A DNA stretch of 64,000 nucleotides, taken from positions 186,001-250,000 of the forward strand of contig WSYJ01000002.1 in the NCBI GenBank assembly GCA_020186115.1, read 5' to 3'. Shown here piece by piece: positions 29,555 through 40,170 of this stretch. A program made the position numbers and the translations under genes. Below the pieces are notes generated by a model that worked only from the letters and a program-made list of their open reading frames with translations, did not search any database and had not been told where the DNA came from. The DNA comes from Histomonas meleagridis. Lineage: Eukaryota > Parabasalia > Tritrichomonadida > Dientamoebidae. Positions within the stretch are counted from its first letter, which is position 1. Every line of letters begins with the position of its first letter.

Positions 29555-29870
29555 AAGCATTTAATTAATTTCTAATTTTTGTTTTACAACGATCAAAATC
29601 AATTGAAAAGACAAATATTTCATTCTTTGTGTGCCGAGCAATTTGGAAGTGCTTAGGAAACAAATAATGATAACATGGAACACTCTTAATAACAATGTAT
29701 TGTTTGAGAAATAAATTAAATTATTTTTTAAGTTTAATTTTTCATGCTTAAGCATAAAATATTGCATTTTAAGGAAAACTAACATAAATATTGTTCTGAA
29801 TTACGAACTTGATAAGTCTCCGATGCATATAAAAAATGTTTTTACAAAATTAATCAATTTTTTTATTTGT

Positions 29871-30482
29871 TTAACAACAACGCAAATTATTATCACTTGG
29901 TTCAAATTTGCCTAAAGGCAAGTCTTGACGTTCTGAATCATGTGAATTATCGTGTGTATTACTTTCTATGAATTTTTCGCAAATTTCTTGAAACATTTCA
30001 AAAATTCCATCGCCTGATAAAGCACTTGTCTCATAATACTCAATAACATCTGGAAGGGTTTTCGCTTTTTTAGCTCCTTCATTGAATGAAATTTCGCGAT
30101 TTTGTAGGTCAATCTTGTTTCCACAAAGGACTATCGTTACGCCTTCTTTAAATTCTTGAACTTGATTGTACCATCTATTAACTGATTTGAATGATTCACG
30201 GCTGTTTTTTGCTTTTTGATCATCGTTTCCAACTGCAAAAACTATTATTATCACATTAGCATGTTGATAATAAATTGGCGCAATTGACCTATAAGCCTCT
30301 TGACCAGCTGTATCCCATATTTTCATGTTAATGGTCTGTTCATTGATTTGTATTTGTTTATTGATATTAACCCCTGCAACATTTGGAGCTTGTAAATTGT
30401 TGAATATACCATTAACAAAACGATTAATAATTGCTGTCTTTCCGACACCCGAATCTCCAATAAGCGTTACGTTCATTTTCAT
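29871..30482 (-). CDS. Rab-family small GTPase
   Basis: This ~203-residue protein shows the P-loop GDSGVGKTAI, the switch II motif WDTAGQE, the G4 motif GNKIDL and the G5 motif ETSALS. It ends in a dicysteine (RCC) for geranylgeranylation. Switch I is unusual (NLQAPNVAGVN, with Val before the Gly where Thr is usual), so effector contacts may differ. Rabs direct vesicle traffic at specific membranes; the sequence is closest in feel to Rab5-like endocytic proteins, but that is a weak assignment. I start at the first ATG (30482); the frame opens at a TTG 12 bp further out. Confidence 0.9.
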   Translation of the reverse strand: MKMNVTLIGDSGVGKTAIINRFVNGIFNNLQAPNVAGVNINKQIQINEQTINMKIWDTAGQEAYRSIAPIYYQHANVIIIVFAVGNDDQKAKNSRESFKSVNRWYNQVQEFKEGVTIVLCGNKIDLQNREISFNEGAKKAKTLPDVIEYYETSALSGDGIFEMFQEICEKFIESNTHDNSHDSERQDLPLGKFEPSDNNLRCC

Positions 30483-31289
30483 TTTTTCAACCAAAAAATG
30501 CCAAGAATCATTTCAAGTTCAAATCAAGATTTATATCTGATCCAAATCGGTAAATAAAGTATCAACTTGCATCAAAAGACAAATATTAAAGAAAGCTTAT
30601 TTGAAAAGATAATATTGATCACCACAATACATAAATGGCAAATCAAATGGCACTGAAAAAAAAACATATTAACCACATTAAAGTCTGCTGGAAGATAAGT
30701 ATGCGAATCAAGCTTTTGAGTTCATTGGTTATTTGCTATAATTAATTATCGCAATGATTAAAAAAAGTGAAAATTTTGTTGATAATAATTCTGTTTCACA
30801 TTTGTGTATAATATTTAAAACATGTGAAAATTAAGATGTGATAAGAAGATTTTTTATAAATTTATTTTCTTAACCAATTTCCAAAAGAATTCGAAATTAG
30901 AATAACACTTACACTAAATCACATCAATCAATTGATCACTTCACAACCAGGTTGTAAAAATATTCGACATAGACAAACAGATTTCTTTTTATTTATTTTA
31001 TATTGAAAAGAACGCCACCAAATTTTAATATAATAAAATGAAGTCATATGTAGAAAATTCCCCTACAACTTATCCTTACTAAGTTTCGATTTGAAGAGTT
31101 TTTTATAAAATTATTTTTGAAAAATGATTCAGCAAAACGTTTTACGAGAAAAAAAATTATTTTTTAAGAATAACGAAGTAAAATATCATATTCACGCGCT
31201 CTATAAAAATAAGAAGATAATTTTAAACAATTTTATTAAATATCTTTGTGTTGCACGATTTTCATTTGTTTCATCTAACTATCCATATT
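30483..31289. other. Intergenic, no gene seen
   Basis: AT-rich; short frames only. The frame at 31124-31360 overlaps the minus-strand pseudogene and is spurious. Confidence 0.5.
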
Positions 31290-31775
31290 TAAATGTTTAT
31301 TGTTACAATAACAGCTGCAACGACAACAACACCCGCAGCAACAGATACTCCAATTATTGAAGCCTTGTTGTCATTTTTATTATTTTCATTTTGTGCGCTA
31401 GCTAAAATATTTTGAAATTCTTCTAATGTTTCTGCTTGATTTAATTGGTCCATATATTGATTTTTTTTATCTTCACTTAAATTTGGTATAAGTTCAATTT
31501 TTTGTTCAATATCTTCTTTCTTTAAATTATTTAATTATTTCATTTTCATTTTTAGCTTCATTTATTATACTTTGAATTGTTTCTTTATCATGTGCTTCTT
31601 TAATTTGTTTTTTGATGTTTGCTTATTAATGTTTCATCTAAAAATGTATAATTTGAGTAATTCTTTCGCATCATCTTTTTGTACTTGTAATTCTCTTTTG
31701 CTTTCATTTTCTTTCTTTGCTTTTTCTAAAATATCATTAATATCTTGTTCTTTGAGTATTCAGACTGAACATTGG
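31290..31775 (-). pseudogene. Broken surface-protein 3' end with GA-module-like repeat and TM anchor
   Basis: On the minus strand, several frames each give related sequence broken by stops and shifts near 31640 and 31530. The last segment reads IPNLSEDKKNQYMDQLNQ, then AETLEEFQNILASAQ, then a transmembrane helix (IIGVSVAAGVVVVAAVIV) and stop at 31290-31292. The helical pattern with PNLS...QI..A.T.EE...I...A is that of GA/FIVAR-type modules known mainly from Gram-positive surface proteins. At least two repeat units are visible. The 5' part is missing. It lies directly upstream of, and divergent to, the DUF3447 gene. Confidence 0.55.
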
Positions 31776-31931
31776 TTATGTAGACGAGAAAAATCTTGAA
31801 TAAAATTCAAATTTGATTTCTCATATCACAAGTCATTGAGTCATTCAAAATCTCTCAAATATGGATCAAGCGGTTGGGACAATCCTCTTCAGAGATAATA
31901 TTCAAAAAGTGGATACGTATCGTACTAACTT

Positions 31932-33233
31932 ATGGGTGATTCGATCAGTGATATTAAATCAACAGAAAATATACCACCAAATTCCTGTACAACAGAAGGA
32001 GATGTACTTAGTATGAAAATTACAAATGATTTTCAAGAATTGTTTTCTAAAGTTCAATCACTTCGAAATCTTATTTTTGGTTTAAAAGAAGAAAATATTG
32101 TATCAACAGCAGAATCCATAATGAATATAGGAGAAATAAATTATCCATTCTCTTATGGACTTGTTCTTAGTCAATTAATTTATTCAGCTTTTATTTCTCA
32201 AAAAAAGGATTTCAATATTTACTTACAACTTATGCTAGAAATTGGGGAAAAAGAAGAAGCATGTGAACACAAACTCATTGATATCTTTAAATTCTTTATA
32301 TTTAGTTTTTTTCCAAAACATGCAGAATGCCAAGAAACAAATTATATTCTTGAACAATTGATTGAACATAATTATCTTAATCCAAAAGATTTACCTATAG
32401 GATCTCTGTATTTTATTCAATATCAAGCTAACAAAGTCAGTTTGTTTGATAATTTTTCCCCATTTAAAAATTATTTTCTTCACAATATTAATAAGCTTAA
32501 AAAGGATAATTGGGCACTTCATAAAAAATATGTTAAAGAAGGTATTAATCCAAATGAAATTGCAAAAGCAATTCGATATGATAATGTTGAAAATCTCCAA
32601 GAACTTGCATCACAAACAAATTTTGACTTTAATCAAACAATTGAGCCATCTCTTTATGAAAGATTTTCTTATATTAATCAGAGAGATGTTTCACTTATCG
32701 ATTATGCTGCATTTTTTGGATCGATTAAATGCTTTAAATTTTTAATGTTAAATGGTTCTGATTTAAATAATATTGTGCTTAATGATAACTTTCCAACTGA
32801 TAATTTAAGTAGTACTTGTTTATATGCAATCGCAGGTGGAAATAATCAAATTATTCATTTTTGTGAAGAAAGTCATATTCCTTTTAATGGGTCTCTTGAA
32901 ATAGCAATAAAATTTCATCAAAATGATATATTTTATTATATATATGAAAATAAACTAACAGAAATCAACGACTTATCTTTGTTAGGAAAGGAATGTATAA
33001 AATATTATAATCTTGAAATCTTTTTATTCTTATTGAAAGAAGGAATGAAATTATCTACTTCTATTATCGAAGATGTTGCAAAAATTGGAAACATTTTCAT
33101 TATTAAATCTCTTATTGAAGAAAATCAAATCCCTAAAACGATTTTGATTTACTCTTCAATTTCTGGAAATATTGAACTTGTAAAACTCATACTTGAACAA
33201 AAAGGAATCGATATTAATGAAAAAAAAGTTTAA
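31932..33233 (+). CDS. DUF3447 ankyrin-repeat protein
   Basis: This 433-residue protein is the only complete DUF3447 gene in the window. It has an N-terminal helical region (1-190) and the DUF3447 core with KKDNWALHKKYVKEGINPNE, SLYERFSYINQ and DYAAFFGSIKCFKFLMLNG (about 190-280). Degenerate ankyrin units run to the end, the last being IELVKLILEQKGIDINEKKV. This is one of the largest families in trichomonads; role unknown, presumably a protein-binding scaffold. The stop sits exactly where the inter-ankyrin spacer begins, and homologous ankyrin units continue without a start in the next 1.4 kb, suggesting the gene was once longer or the array is a separate relic. Confidence 0.85.
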   Translation: MGDSISDIKSTENIPPNSCTTEGDVLSMKITNDFQELFSKVQSLRNLIFGLKEENIVSTAESIMNIGEINYPFSYGLVLSQLIYSAFISQKKDFNIYLQLMLEIGEKEEACEHKLIDIFKFFIFSFFPKHAECQETNYILEQLIEHNYLNPKDLPIGSLYFIQYQANKVSLFDNFSPFKNYFLHNINKLKKDNWALHKKYVKEGINPNEIAKAIRYDNVENLQELASQTNFDFNQTIEPSLYERFSYINQRDVSLIDYAAFFGSIKCFKFLMLNGSDLNNIVLNDNFPTDNLSSTCLYAIAGGNNQIIHFCEESHIPFNGSLEIAIKFHQNDIFYYIYENKLTEINDLSLLGKECIKYYNLEIFLFLLKEGMKLSTSIIEDVAKIGNIFIIKSLIEENQIPKTILIYSSISGNIELVKLILEQKGIDINEKKV

Positions 33234-34610
33234 TTTTTATTATTGATGTTTTTTTATTTATTATATAATATAAAAATGTTTGGTGTTTATTTAAGGCATT
33301 TAAAACAGCACTTATATGTGCTTCTTATACAGGGAACACTGAAATAGTTAAATTACTTCTTGAACAAGAAGGAATTGATATCAATGTTAAAGATATTTAT
33401 TCTTTTTGTTTAATATTTGTTTTAATGATTTTTAAATTTAAAATAATATTTGGAATTTAATCATGCTATTGAAAACAGCATTCATGTTTGCGTCTGAATA
33501 TGGACATACAGAAATAGTTAAATTACTTCTTAAACAAGGAATTGATATTAATGATAGAGATATTCATATGTTTTATATAATATTTGTTTTTATGAATTGG
33601 TATTTCGAAAATATATTTGAAAATTATTAAAATTATTTTGGACAGCACTTATGAAAGCATCTTTAAATGGTCATACAGAAATAGTTAAAATTCTTATTGA
33701 GATAGAAGGAATTGATGTTAATACTAAAGAAGTTTCAATGTTTCTTTAGGAATTTTATCTCATAATTCGAAATTCTAAAATATTATTTAAAGATCATTCA
33801 AAATATTTGAAAAACAAATAGTTTTTGAACTCGCTGCTGAAAGAGGTTTTACAGAAATCGCAAAAATGCTTTTCGAATTAAAAGGAATTGATGTTAATGG
33901 TAAAAATTTTTATTTGCTATTCTTTATATTTATTATGATAAATTTGTGTTTCAAAATAATATAAGGAACTTAATCATATCATTTGATACAATTCTTATTA
34001 GGGCATCTGCAAATGGTCGATATGAGATCGTTAAATTACTTCTTGAACAAGAAGGAATTGATATCAATGGAAAAAATATTTATTTGTTTTATATGAAATA
34101 CATTACAACAACTTTCTATTTCAAATTAACATTTCAAAATTTTTTATATTATTCGAAACAGCACTTATAAGATCTTGTTTAAGAGGTCAACTGGAAATAA
34201 TTAAATTACTTCTTGAACAAGAAGGAATTGATTTTAATGCTAAAGATATTTATTTGTTTTATATAAAATTTATTTTAATAATTTTTTATTTCTAAATAAT
34301 GTTTGGAAATTATTTAAACTATTTGACACAGCACTTATTAAAGCATCTCAATGTGGTTATATAGAAATCGTTAAATTACTTCTTGAACAAGAAGGAATTG
34401 ATATTAATGCTAAAGATATTTATTTGTTTTATATAAAATTTATTTTAATAATTTTATAGTATTTCAAAATAATATTTGAAAATTATTTATATTATTTAAA
34501 ACAGCACTTATGTGGGCATCTGAAAATGATCATACAGAAGTAGTTAAATTACTTAAACAAAAAGAAAATGACAACAACACGAAAAAAGTTAATTTATCAT
34601 TATTAAATAT
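33234..34610 (+). pseudogene. Array of orphan ankyrin units separated by ~80-bp spacers
   Basis: About eight units each encode TALIxAS-(x)-G-(x)-EIVKLLLEQEGIDIN-like ankyrin sequence of about 30 codons. After the codons for GIDINAKDI each is interrupted by an AT-rich spacer of about 75-90 bp that contains stops and shifts the frame. The spacers are related to each other (TATTTGTTTTATATAAAATT ... AATATTTGGAAATTATTT). No single frame crosses the array. Either it is a pseudogene, or the spacers are removed from RNA; they lack a consistent GT start, so I favour decay. Confidence 0.7.
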
Positions 34611-35138
34611 ATAAATAAAAGATAAACCTTAACAATATTTCAACTAGTAAAAGTAAATTTTCGTAATCATTTTTTTCATATTATTATATTTTTGATTTAA
34701 ATAATCATTAAAAATTATTGTAAATTATTATATAAAATAAGGAAATTAAACGAATCAATGATGCATATTTGGGGCATCCTGATACAGTTTCGTCAACTTT
34801 TTAAATTGATATTATCCGTTTCACAACACAAACAACATTCAAATCTTCATGTAACAAAACGACATACAATTTACTCGCCCAAATTCGTAATTTTATGAGA
34901 GGTGGTGATATGTTCCAACTGAACGGTTTTTACTACTAAATTAAAAGATATAAATCTGCAAGTCTTTTATGGCTCCTTCAGTAATTTTAGTTGAAATATG
35001 TTAATATTCTTTTTAATCAGTTTGTAGCCAAAATATTAACTTCATAAATATAAACATTCATTTAATTCTCACTGCTGAGCCTGACTGATTATACATTCAC
35101 ATAAAAATGACATTATTTAAGCTTCACATTTTATTCAT
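34611..35138. other. Intergenic, no gene seen
   Basis: AT-rich sequence downstream of the ankyrin array and at the 3' side of Hsp70. No coding sequence or repeat of note. Confidence 0.6.
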
Positions 35139-37130
35139 TTAATCGACTTCCTCGACACGTGGTCCTGATGAGTGTCCACCAGTTGAAGCGCCAGGTGATG
35201 GGCCAGCGCCTCCTTGCATGTTCGCGAACATTGATGGGTCGATGCCTCCCGGCATGCCGCCAGCGCCTGGCATTCCTCCCTGTGCGCCGCCAGCTGCGTT
35301 TTGGTATGCAGCTTGCATGAGTGGCATTAACTTGCCTTCGAGTTCCTTCTGCTTAGCTTCGAATGTCGCGACGTCTGCGTCTTGGTTAGCGTCGATCCAT
35401 GCGAGCGTGTCATTGATTTCCTTGTTGATTGTGTCCTTATCTGATTGTGACAATGCGTTAGCGAACTGCTCTTGATTTAATGAGTTGCGTACGCCGAAGC
35501 AGTATCCTTCGAGTGCGTTCTTAGCCTCAACCTTCTTACGCACTTCTTCATCTTGTGCTTTGTACTTCTCTGCGTCTGCAACCATTCTATCGATATCTGC
35601 TTGTGAAAGACGTCCTTTCTCATTCTTGATTGTGATCTTCTTAACATTGCCTGTTGACTTATCTTGTGCTGAAACATTCATAATACCATCTGCGTTAACA
35701 TCGAATGTAACTTCAATCTGTGGTACGCCGCGTGGTGCTGGTGGAATGCCCGTTAAATCGAATGTACCAAGCAAGTTGTTGTCGCGTGTTCGTGAACGTT
35801 CACCTTCGTAAACTTTGATTGTAACAGCTGGCTGGTTATCGGAGAATGTTGTGAAGACATTTGACTTCTTGCATGGAATTGTTGTGTTACGTGGAATTAA
35901 GACAGTCATAATTTCACCTGCTGTTTCGATACCTAATGAAAGTGGTGCAACATCTAACAATAAGATATCTTTGATTTCTTCATGTGTATCGCCTTTGATA
36001 ATTGCTGCTTGAACTGCTGCGCCATATGCAACTGCTTCATCCGGATCAACACCACGGCATGGTTGCTTGCCGTTGAAGAAGTCTTGTAACAATTGTTGAA
36101 CACGTGGAATACGCGATGAACCACCAACAAGAACAATATCAGTGACATCTGACTTTGACATGTTTGCATCTCTTAAAACTTGTGCGACTGGATTCATTGT
36201 TGACCTGAAAAGTTCATCATTTAAGTTCTCGAACATAGCACGTGAGATGTTATCCATGAAATCGTGGCCTTCATATAATGAATCGCAAACAATGGATGCG
36301 GATGTGGCTGTGGATAATGTTCGCTTAGCACGTTCGCATGCTGTTCGTAATGTACGGAGTGCACGTGGCGATTGTCTTAAGTCACATTTGAACTTCTTTT
36401 GGAAACGATCTGCGAAGTAATTAACCATACGATTATCAAAATCTTCGCCACCAAGATGTGTATCACCTGCTGTGGCACGCACTTCGAACATACCACCATC
36501 GATATCAAGTAAGGAAACATCAAAAGTACCACCACCAAGATCGAAGATAAGAACATGACGTTCGTTGTCGGATTTTTCGTTAAGACCGAAGGCAATAGCA
36601 GCGGCTGTTGGTTCGTTGATGATACGAAGAACATTGAGACCAGCAATAACACCTGCATCTTTTGTAGCTTGACGTTGACCATCGTTGAAATAGGCTGGAA
36701 CTGTAACAACAGCATCAGTAACTTTGTTGGAAAGTTGGCTTTCAGCTATTTCCTTCATTTTACCTAAAACCATAGCTGAGATTTCTTCTGGGTAGAATTG
36801 TTTGGTTTCACCCTTCCATTGAACTTGAATCCTTGGACGATCTGCATCGCCACGAACAACCTTGAATGGCCAATGTTGCATATCCTTTTGAACAACTGGA
36901 TCACTGAATTTACGGCCAATCATACGCTTTGCATCGAAAACTGTGTTTGTTGGGTTCATGGCAGCTTGGTTCTTAGCAGCATCACCGACAAGACGTTCAT
37001 CTTCGGTGAATGCAACATAAGATGGGGTTGTACGATTACCCATATCATTTGCGATAATATCGACACGACCGTGTCTGAAGACGCCGACACAACTGTAAGT
37101 TGTACCAAGATCAATACCAATTGCTGACAT
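35139..37130 (-). CDS. HSP70: Cytosolic heat shock protein 70
   Basis: This 663-residue protein is a full-length eukaryotic cytosolic Hsp70. It has [14 protein letters not shown] at the start, the signature [34 protein letters not shown], a substrate-binding beta domain, a lid, a Gly/Met-rich C-terminal tail and the terminal EEVD that docks TPR co-chaperones. It folds and refolds proteins in the cytosol. Base composition and codon use (more C/G at third positions) mark a highly expressed gene compared with its AT-rich neighbours. All frames on the opposite strand here are shadows. Confidence 0.98.
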   Translation of the reverse strand: MSAIGIDLGTTYSCVGVFRHGRVDIIANDMGNRTTPSYVAFTEDERLVGDAAKNQAAMNPTNTVFDAKRMIGRKFSDPVVQKDMQHWPFKVVRGDADRPRIQVQWKGETKQFYPEEISAMVLGKMKEIAESQLSNKVTDAVVTVPAYFNDGQRQATKDAGVIAGLNVLRIINEPTAAAIAFGLNEKSDNERHVLIFDLGGGTFDVSLLDIDGGMFEVRATAGDTHLGGEDFDNRMVNYFADRFQKKFKCDLRQSPRALRTLRTACERAKRTLSTATSASIVCDSLYEGHDFMDNISRAMFENLNDELFRSTMNPVAQVLRDANMSKSDVTDIVLVGGSSRIPRVQQLLQDFFNGKQPCRGVDPDEAVAYGAAVQAAIIKGDTHEEIKDILLLDVAPLSLGIETAGEIMTVLIPRNTTIPCKKSNVFTTFSDNQPAVTIKVYEGERSRTRDNNLLGTFDLTGIPPAPRGVPQIEVTFDVNADGIMNVSAQDKSTGNVKKITIKNEKGRLSQADIDRMVADAEKYKAQDEEVRKKVEAKNALEGYCFGVRNSLNQEQFANALSQSDKDTINKEINDTLAWIDANQDADVATFEAKQKELEGKLMPLMQAAYQNAAGGAQGGMPGAGGMPGGIDPSMFANMQGGAGPSPGASTGGHSSGPRVEEVD

Positions 37131-37263
37131 TAAAAAAATGATCTCATTAAGGCATTTTTTGGCTGAGCATTTACTGATTCAAATTAAGTATCCGACCATT
37201 TAAAGTATTTAAATCACAATAACGTTCAATGATAAACGGTCGAAAATCTTGTTAAAGAAAGTT

Positions 37264-37659
37264 TTAGTGTTTAGCAGAAAGAGGACTGTCGGAAAGAGCC
37301 GGGTTCTGCTTAAAGTTAACAAATTCCATAGTATGTTGTAAGATTTCTTCATTTGTATCAAGATTCTTTACCTTAACACTGTAGCGAATTGCTGCCCAAT
37401 CATCCTTAACAATCATATTATCGAATTCGCCTAGTTCCATGGTGTAATGTTGGAAAAGTTGTCCCATCATATCTTTATATTGTTGTAATGTTAATCGATG
37501 GCCATACACATTATAATGTGCATCTGGTTCGTACAATGTATTACACCAATCTAACCATCCTTCATACCCACCATTCCAGTTCTTGAATCCATTTACAAGA
37601 CGATCACGGATTGCTTCTTCCATATTTGGTGCACTTTGTATCTTTTGTGCTTCTGACAT
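37264..37659 (-). CDS. NTF2/SnoaL-like small protein
   Basis: This 131-residue protein fits the SnoaL-like cone fold: an N-terminal helix, GWLDWCNTLYEPDAHYNVYG with its His/Tyr pocket, and a C-terminal sheet (DDWAAIRYSVKV, then ILQHTMEFVNF). Such proteins include polyketide cyclase-like isomerases and many uncharacterised small binding proteins. It is a conserved-looking, well-expressed type of gene next to Hsp70. Catalytic function cannot be assigned. Confidence 0.65.
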   Translation of the reverse strand: MSEAQKIQSAPNMEEAIRDRLVNGFKNWNGGYEGWLDWCNTLYEPDAHYNVYGHRLTLQQYKDMMGQLFQHYTMELGEFDNMIVKDDWAAIRYSVKVKNLDTNEEILQHTMEFVNFKQNPALSDSPLSAKH

Positions 37660-37885
37660 TATAAAAAATGATTATCTAAAGAAACTTTTCACCGGAGATT
37701 TAAATGCTCGGTGAACATCATCCAATCAATTCACCACTTCATCATAAACTATTCAATATTTCATTTACAGAACTTTACTTGTCACCGGGTGATCGTTTTT
37801 CCAAAAATACAAAAGTGAATAACTCTAAGATATCACAATCTTTCCTAAAAAGTGAGATGTTTCGTATCCCAAAAAATGAAAAAAA

Positions 37886-37957
37886 TGGATGTGTGGGGGA
37901 TCGAACCCCAGGCCTCTACAATGCAAATGTAGCGCTCTACCACTGAGCTACACACCC
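37886..37957 (-). tRNA. tRNA-Ala (anticodon TGC)
   Basis: The minus strand folds as a full cloverleaf of 72 nt. The acceptor GGGTGTG pairs with CACATCC, including G3:U70, the alanine identity pair. The D arm is GCTC/GAGC. The anticodon stem CTACA/TGTAG carries loop TTTGCAT, so the anticodon is TGC. The T arm is TGGGG-TTCGATC-CCCCA and the discriminator is A. A TTTTT-type pol III terminator follows at once. No intron, no encoded CCA. Confidence 0.97.
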
Positions 37958-38594
37958 GTACATTAATTTTTTGAAAAATATATTTATAATTATTATAAGT
38001 TAATAGATTTTTTTTTTGATTGTGATATTGGACTATATACATAGTACATCATATTTATTTATATTAAAAAAATCGCGAAATGTTAATAACGATTTATTTA
38101 ATTTATAATAATTTCTTATTTATTAATTTAATATTTATGATCTGGTTCTTTTGGAGTCTTTAAAAAGAGATGCTGAGAGTAACATCAAAATATAATAAGG
38201 AACCATTATGGATCGAATTATAATGGCATTGGAGTCAATCGAAAAAGCAAGTATGGGTTCATTGATTAACTGATGCCGATAGAGAACGATAGATGATGAA
38301 TTCATTGAGTGATTTTTTTTTTCAATCAACTTTTTTGAAGGACTGATTGATGGGATTTCTTTTATTCTTGCATTTTAATAACAACTCGTGATGGCCTATC
38401 TATATTCCAAATATGATTAAAAATCTATTTGCCACTTAAAAGATATATGAATTCTACTAGAGATCTCTATTTTTTTGGAATCCTGATTCCACTTCAGAAA
38501 CAAAAAGTGTCTTTAGGCACTTTAATGTAAATATAAGTAAATTTTTTTTACAAATTTATTTCTACGAAAACAAAAACACAAAAACATTCGATAT
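37958..38594. other. Intergenic, no gene seen
   Basis: AT-rich. The short frame at 38135-38329 lacks support. Confidence 0.55.
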
Positions 38595-39779
38595 TTATTG
38601 CTTTGGGAGTAAAGTTTCCAAGTCTTCCTCACTAATTTTCCACAAATAATCCAATCCCTGTATCAATGACATTGGTTCCACGAAATCTATTTTCAGCACC
38701 TCCAACATATATTGTATACATTCTAACAATCCCGCGACGTAATCCCGCAACTTTCCACTGTCCTCATTTTTTGGTATTATTAACCACTCGTTTGTCAGTC
38801 TTCGCTTTATTTTCGACGATGTTGTTAAAGGGAACAAACAAAACTGTAATGGAACACCAATAACTCTCGAGACTTCTCGAATGTAATTCGTGGCGAAGCC
38901 TAAAAAAGAACGCGTTTCATCCCATTGATTCGATTGTGGGTTTTCGTAATAATGGACAGAACAAATCGTATTGGCACTGGCCGAAAATGGAAAAATGACT
39001 TTTAACTCATCAAGTGCTGAAAGACGAAAGCGTAAAAGTAATTGATATTTCTCAATGGATGGTTTGGGTGGAGGCGGAATGTTTTTGTTCGACTCTAAAT
39101 GAGAAGTAAATGAGTTATACGCGACACAAAAGTCGGACTCGTTCTTAGAGTGAAGTGTTAACGCTGTCATTTTTTGGTTTTGCTGATTAAGCTGATATTG
39201 TGCTGCACGTTTCTCACGGAGTGATTTCTCAATCTGAAGCTTAAGAGATGATAGCTTGTCGAGATCAATACCGGAGTTCTTTAACGAGGTTTTGGTATCT
39301 TCAAGATCTTCAAGTGATGAACGAAGTTCACTAAGTTGGATTTGAAGACTTTCAATATGCTGATATTCAAGTGTTGGAATAGTTTTGGAATCAATGTTAA
39401 AGGAAACTGTGCTTTCATGATAATCATCTGGACGAATATAAATACCACTTGGAAATTCAAGTGTATAAGCTCCTGTAGGAAGGTGAGCGGATTTGGTGGG
39501 ACCAAGATAGATTAAATTTGATAAATCAAAATCAATTATTCCTTCTGTTGTATTGATTTTTAATGTTTGAGATTCGGTAGATTCCTCAAGGATATCGTCA
39601 ATTTCCCAGACTATGTGATCTGATATTTGACGAGGTTGAACGGTAATTTCGGTTGAATCAATAATTAATTTAATTGGTGATGAAGAACTTTGTGAGTCTT
39701 CAGCTAAAGTGGTTATTGATATTAAGTCTATTAAAAGTAATTTCGGTGGTACGAAGATACAGTTGATTTTTTCAGTCAT
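38595..39779 (-). CDS. UVRAG/Vps38-like subunit of a PI3-kinase complex
   Basis: The first ATG in the open frame (39779) gives 394 residues. A C2-like beta-rich part occupies about 1-140. A coiled coil follows (LEYQHIESLQIQLSELRSSL to about 235). The C-terminal domain has the UVRAG/Atg14 pattern: RLSALDELKVIFPFSASAN, SFLGFATNYI, VIGVPLQFCLFPL and DYVAGLLECIQYML. Family members join Vps34 and Vps15/Beclin to make PI3P for endosomes or autophagy. The open frame runs upstream to about 39946 without any ATG but with protein-like sequence, so the true start may lie in an upstream exon or at a non-ATG codon. Confidence 0.6.
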   Translation of the reverse strand: MTEKINCIFVPPKLLLIDLISITTLAEDSQSSSSPIKLIIDSTEITVQPRQISDHIVWEIDDILEESTESQTLKINTTEGIIDFDLSNLIYLGPTKSAHLPTGAYTLEFPSGIYIRPDDYHESTVSFNIDSKTIPTLEYQHIESLQIQLSELRSSLEDLEDTKTSLKNSGIDLDKLSSLKLQIEKSLREKRAAQYQLNQQNQKMTALTLHSKNESDFCVAYNSFTSHLESNKNIPPPPKPSIEKYQLLLRFRLSALDELKVIFPFSASANTICSVHYYENPQSNQWDETRSFLGFATNYIREVSRVIGVPLQFCLFPLTTSSKIKRRLTNEWLIIPKNEDSGKLRDYVAGLLECIQYMLEVLKIDFVEPMSLIQGLDYLWKISEEDLETLLPKQ

Positions 39780-40170
39780 TATAGCGGGGTGCCCTGCAAT
39801 TAATAAGTTTACGTTGTCATAACGATACAATCTTCCACAAACAATTTTGTTGTGTGATGCATCACAAGAAGAAATCAAATATTCAAATGATATTAACGTA
39901 ATCAATGTTACTTTGGTTGCGATCAACAAAATTCTTAAGTGACTGTTAAATATACATCATATCCAAATTTTCAGATCTTACTAGAAATATATAAAATGAC
40001 AATGTTTGTGACTGTGAAAACGAAAAGAGGAGAAAGAATTTATTTGTCTTACAATGCATATTGTAAATCCAATAATGGAAATTTTTGTCGAAGTAATAAT
40101 AATGTAAACATCACAAATTTGTAAGTCAGAAATCCCCACTTTTTGAATATAACCGATACAATCAGACAAA

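Noticed and set aside
33234-34610. Spacers as ordinary spliceosomal introns
   Set aside because: No consistent GT or GTATGT-like 5' site and the obvious AG gives the wrong phase; some spacers differ at both ends.
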